Below, in pieces: positions 61,701-64,000 of a stretch of DNA of 64,000 bases. This DNA comes from Pseudomonadota bacterium (GTDB lineage Bacteria; Pseudomonadota; Alphaproteobacteria; Rhizobiales; Beijerinckiaceae), in assembly GCA_021813805.1 (NCBI GenBank), contig JAKAJL010000001.1, forward strand, positions 1-64,000, in the 5' to 3' direction. The number at the start of each line of letters is the position of its first letter. Position 1 is the stretch's first letter. The notes beneath the pieces are model-generated. The model was not told the DNA's origin, searched no databases, and was given only the letters and a program-made list of their open reading frames with translations. A program made the translations under genes and the position numbers.

Positions 61701-63119
61701 TCACCGCGCGAACCGTTCCAGCGCCGCGACAAAACCGTCAATGTCCTCGCGCCGCGTCCGGTGATTCACCAGCGCGCAGCGGATGACCGGCTCGCCGTTC
61801 AGAATGGTCAGCGAGGGGGCCGCGACGCCCGAAAGATGAAGCTCCTCGACGAGCGCGCGGTTGCGCGGGCCAGCGTTTTCGCCGCGCAGGCCGAAACAGA
61901 CGATATTCAGCGTCACCGGCGCTTTGACGTCGAATTTTTCGCCTTCGCTCAGCCGCCGCGCGAGATAGGCCGCCAGATCGCATGTGTCCTCGATTGAGCG
62001 GCCGAGCGTCTCGGTTCCGAATACCCTTAAAGTAAACCAGACCTTGAGCGCCTGGAAGCCGCGCGAAAGATCGGGGCCGTAATCGCAGGGCCAGGAGTCG
62101 CCTGCCGCGAGGCCGCGCGCCGCCCGCGTCAGATAAGCGTTGGCGCTGACAAAAGTCTTTTTCTGCATCTCGCCGTCGCGGGTGAGCAGAAAGCCCGCCG
62201 AATAGGGAGCATGACCCCATTTGTGGAAATCGAAGGCGATCGAATCGGCGCGCTCCATTCCCGTCAGCAAGGGCTTGAGGCGGGACGAAAAGGCGGCGAG
62301 CGCGCCGAAGGCGCCGTCGACATGGAACCAGAGCTTCTCTTGCGCCGCGAGATCGGCCAGTTCGTCCAGGGGGTCGAGCGCGCCGAGATTGACCGTGCCC
62401 GCCGCGCCGACCAGCAGGAAAGGCGTCGCGCCCTGCGCCCGATCCTCCGCAATGAGCGCGCGCAGAACTTCGACCTGGACAGCGCCGTCGGGACCGCAGG
62501 GGGCGCGCCGCAGATTGTTCGAGCCGATCCCGGCCATTTCCATCGCCTGGGCGATGCAGCCATGGGCGCCCTCGGACGTATAGGCGCGCAGCTTGAGCGA
62601 GGGCGGCGCGCCGGAGCGCCGGACTTCCTCGCCGAGCAGGGCGAAGCGCGCGACCAGCACCGCGAGGAAATTGGCCATCGAGGTCCCGGTGACGAAAAGA
62701 CCCGCGGCGGTCTCGGGAAAGCCGAAAGCCCGGCGCATCCAGCGCGCGATCTGGCGCTCGACTTCGATGCCGATATGGTCGCGGCCGCCGCAATTGGCGT
62801 TGAGCCCCGCGCTGAGCATTTCCGCGACCATGCCGACCGGCGTCCCGGCGCCATGGACCCAGCCCATGAAGGCGGGATGGAGATTGCCGGTGGAATAAGG
62901 CTTGATCGCCTCGTCGAAAAAGCTGAGCGTCTCTGCGAGCGAAGCGCCTCTTTGCGGCAGATCGGCTGCGAAACGCGCGCGGATTTGGGGCGGCGCGGGG
63001 GTCCAGACCGGGCGCTGCTGCACTGTCCTGATATGGTTGATCATGCCGTCCAGCGCCGCGTGCGCGAGGGCGCGGAATTCTTCCCAGTCGTCAGGGTCGA
63101 GGCGCGACCCCGCCGTCAC
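61701..63119 (-). CDS. PLP-dependent (group II) amino-acid decarboxylase
   Basis: A 472-residue decarboxylase of the aromatic-amino-acid/glutamate type. The PLP-binding lysine is in FDFHKWGHAPYSAGF, the stacking and phosphate residues in TSEGAHGCIAQAMEMAGIGS, and FHVDGAFGALAAFSSRLKPL carries the aspartate; GLFVTGTSMANFLAVLVARF is the typical N-terminal block. Substrate (DOPA, tryptophan, tyrosine, glutamate or another amino acid) is not readable from sequence. Start is GTG at 63119, overlapping the ATP-grasp stop (GTGA), so the two are probably coupled. An upstream frame start would add a non-family leader. Confidence 0.9.
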   Translation of the reverse strand: MTAGSRLDPDDWEEFRALAHAALDGMINHIRTVQQRPVWTPAPPQIRARFAADLPQRGASLAETLSFFDEAIKPYSTGNLHPAFMGWVHGAGTPVGMVAEMLSAGLNANCGGRDHIGIEVERQIARWMRRAFGFPETAAGLFVTGTSMANFLAVLVARFALLGEEVRRSGAPPSLKLRAYTSEGAHGCIAQAMEMAGIGSNNLRRAPCGPDGAVQVEVLRALIAEDRAQGATPFLLVGAAGTVNLGALDPLDELADLAAQEKLWFHVDGAFGALAAFSSRLKPLLTGMERADSIAFDFHKWGHAPYSAGFLLTRDGEMQKKTFVSANAYLTRAARGLAAGDSWPCDYGPDLSRGFQALKVWFTLRVFGTETLGRSIEDTCDLAAYLARRLSEGEKFDVKAPVTLNIVCFGLRGENAGPRNRALVEELHLSGVAAPSLTILNGEPVIRCALVNHRTRREDIDGFVAALERFAR

Positions 63120-64000
63120 GAGGCCGCCCTGACGCGCGGCGCGGCGCGGCGGCGCAACATGTCCTGGAAGGCGGCAAAAATCTTCGTCATCTGCGGCGGC
63201 TTGTAGGGAAAGAGGTCTTGCGGATCGAGCGCATGGACGATCATCGCCGTCCCGGCCTCGAAGATCAACAGCTGGCCGTCGCGCGTCTCGGCGCAATCGA
63301 GGAGGACGTAATCGAGCCCCGCGCGTTGCGCGACCGCCTCGAAGGCGCGCGCATGGCGGCGGGCGAAATCGGCGTCGAAATTGGCCATGAACTTCGCCTC
63401 CTCCGCGCGATGGACGGGACTGTCCATCATGTCGGCGTTGAGATAATGAACCATCCAGCGCGGCGAAACCGCCATATGGACAGCGAAGGGCGCGCCTTCG
63501 ATCAGGACGATTCGGGATTTTCGGAAAAGCCCGTCCGCGCTGCGGTAATCGACAAAGGGCGCGACATAATGGGCCGGACCATCGGTTTCGGCGAGATAAA
63601 AATCGAGATCGGAACGGCTTTCGATCTTGCGCAGGCCGTCGCCGGCATGGGAGCCGGCCGGCCGGGCGATGAAGGGAAAGCCGAGCCCCTCGGCTTTCGC
63701 GAGCGTCTCGCTGTCGAGCCGTCGTGTCTTCGGGACGAGGACGCCGGGCGCGTCGCGCATGAGTTCGGAAAAGCCGTCGCGGGTCAGCGCCGCGATTCTT
63801 TCAGGGGCGTTGACGAGCGGGCGCGGCCAGAAGGGCTCCGCCGCCGCGAGTTTTTCGAGCAGCGGCAGATTGGCGTCGGATTCCGCGACGGCGACAAAGG
63901 CGACGTCATGATCGGGAAGAATTTCTGGCAGGGATTGGTCGGGCGCCAGATAAAAGGCGTCGAGGGCGACGTCGCTTTGTTCGAGCAGGAATTCAAGCGG
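63116..64000 (-). CDS. ATP-grasp-like enzyme, N-terminus outside the window
   Basis: The last 294 residues of a larger protein. FPFIARPAGSHAGDGLRKIE, a lysine/glycine loop, AHYVAPFVDYRSADGLFRKS, RIVLIEGAPFAVHMAVSPRW and the C-terminal FEAVAQRAGLDYVLLDCAET, RDGQLLIFEAGTAMIVHALD are the nucleotide and metal-binding elements of ATP-grasp ligases, including the acidic metal ligands near the end. Upstream, PDHDVAFVAVAESDANLPLL resembles the N-terminal domain of ATP-grasp proteins that often carry TPR repeats in front. It joins a carboxyl group to an amine or thiol; the substrate is unknown. The next gene overlaps by four bases. Confidence 0.78.
   Translation of the reverse strand, partial: PLEFLLEQSDVALDAFYLAPDQSLPEILPDHDVAFVAVAESDANLPLLEKLAAAEPFWPRPLVNAPERIAALTRDGFSELMRDAPGVLVPKTRRLDSETLAKAEGLGFPFIARPAGSHAGDGLRKIESRSDLDFYLAETDGPAHYVAPFVDYRSADGLFRKSRIVLIEGAPFAVHMAVSPRWMVHYLNADMMDSPVHRAEEAKFMANFDADFARRHARAFEAVAQRAGLDYVLLDCAETRDGQLLIFEAGTAMIVHALDPQDLFPYKPPQMTKIFAAFQDMLRRRAAPRVRAAS

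Overview
The window is GC-rich DNA from an alphaproteobacterium, most likely of the order Hyphomicrobiales. I infer this from the CpdR / N-formylglutamate-amidohydrolase-like / histidinol-phosphatase neighbourhood, the relic of the alphaproteobacterial F1-ATPase zeta inhibitor, a fused indolepyruvate:ferredoxin-oxidoreductase-type enzyme and general codon use. A methylotroph/phototroph lineage such as Beijerinckiaceae or Methylocystaceae is plausible but unproven. It looks chromosomal: housekeeping and catabolic operons, one tRNA, and only edge or relic mobile DNA (an IS5-family end, an IS21 istA fragment, a broken tyrosine recombinase).

Layout. 1-3 kb: IS5-family end, DUF6894 protein, small conserved protein, Hsp20, recombinase relic. 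3-11 kb: a lipid block with a phasin-patatin-TetR-TPR run on the minus strand, a two-domain acyl-CoA-reductase-like SDR, a lipase and an acyl-CoA ligase. 11.6-12.6 kb: a secreted Gly/Asp-repeat protein with a His-rich insert. 13-34.5 kb: amino-acid catabolism. This holds a thiolase and fused 2-oxoacid:ferredoxin oxidoreductase, a complete leucine (liu) operon, and phenylalanine/tyrosine degradation (phhA, hppD, hmgA, fahA, maiA). Leucine and tyrosine routes both end in acetoacetate, and thiolase may close the path to acetyl-CoA. 35-41 kb: a coiled-coil orphan, a scar with IS21 and cation-diffusion-facilitator fragments, then an HAE1-type RND efflux pair and a frameshifted zeta-subunit gene. 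41.9-47.2 kb: tRNA-Val, cpdR, formylglutamate amidohydrolase, hisN, a lysophospholipase-like hydrolase with a tandemly repeated 3' end, a second Hsp20 and a PepSY-like exported protein. 47.5-53.8 kb: gltBD with a strong terminator. 53.9-61.7 kb: a split sulfotransferase, truncated haemoglobin, SufE, an aldehyde dehydrogenase and a second, atypical RND pair. 61.7-64 kb: a PLP decarboxylase overlapping an ATP-grasp-like gene that runs off the window.

A recurring theme is genes interrupted by one-base indels (DUF1428, the zeta subunit, the sulfotransferase, the recombinase and perhaps the O6-alkylguanine transferase). These are either real decay or uncorrected sequence errors, and re-sequencing would decide. 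The most promising candidates for undescribed systems are the decarboxylase/ATP-grasp pair and the lipid block; both are inferences from gene content.
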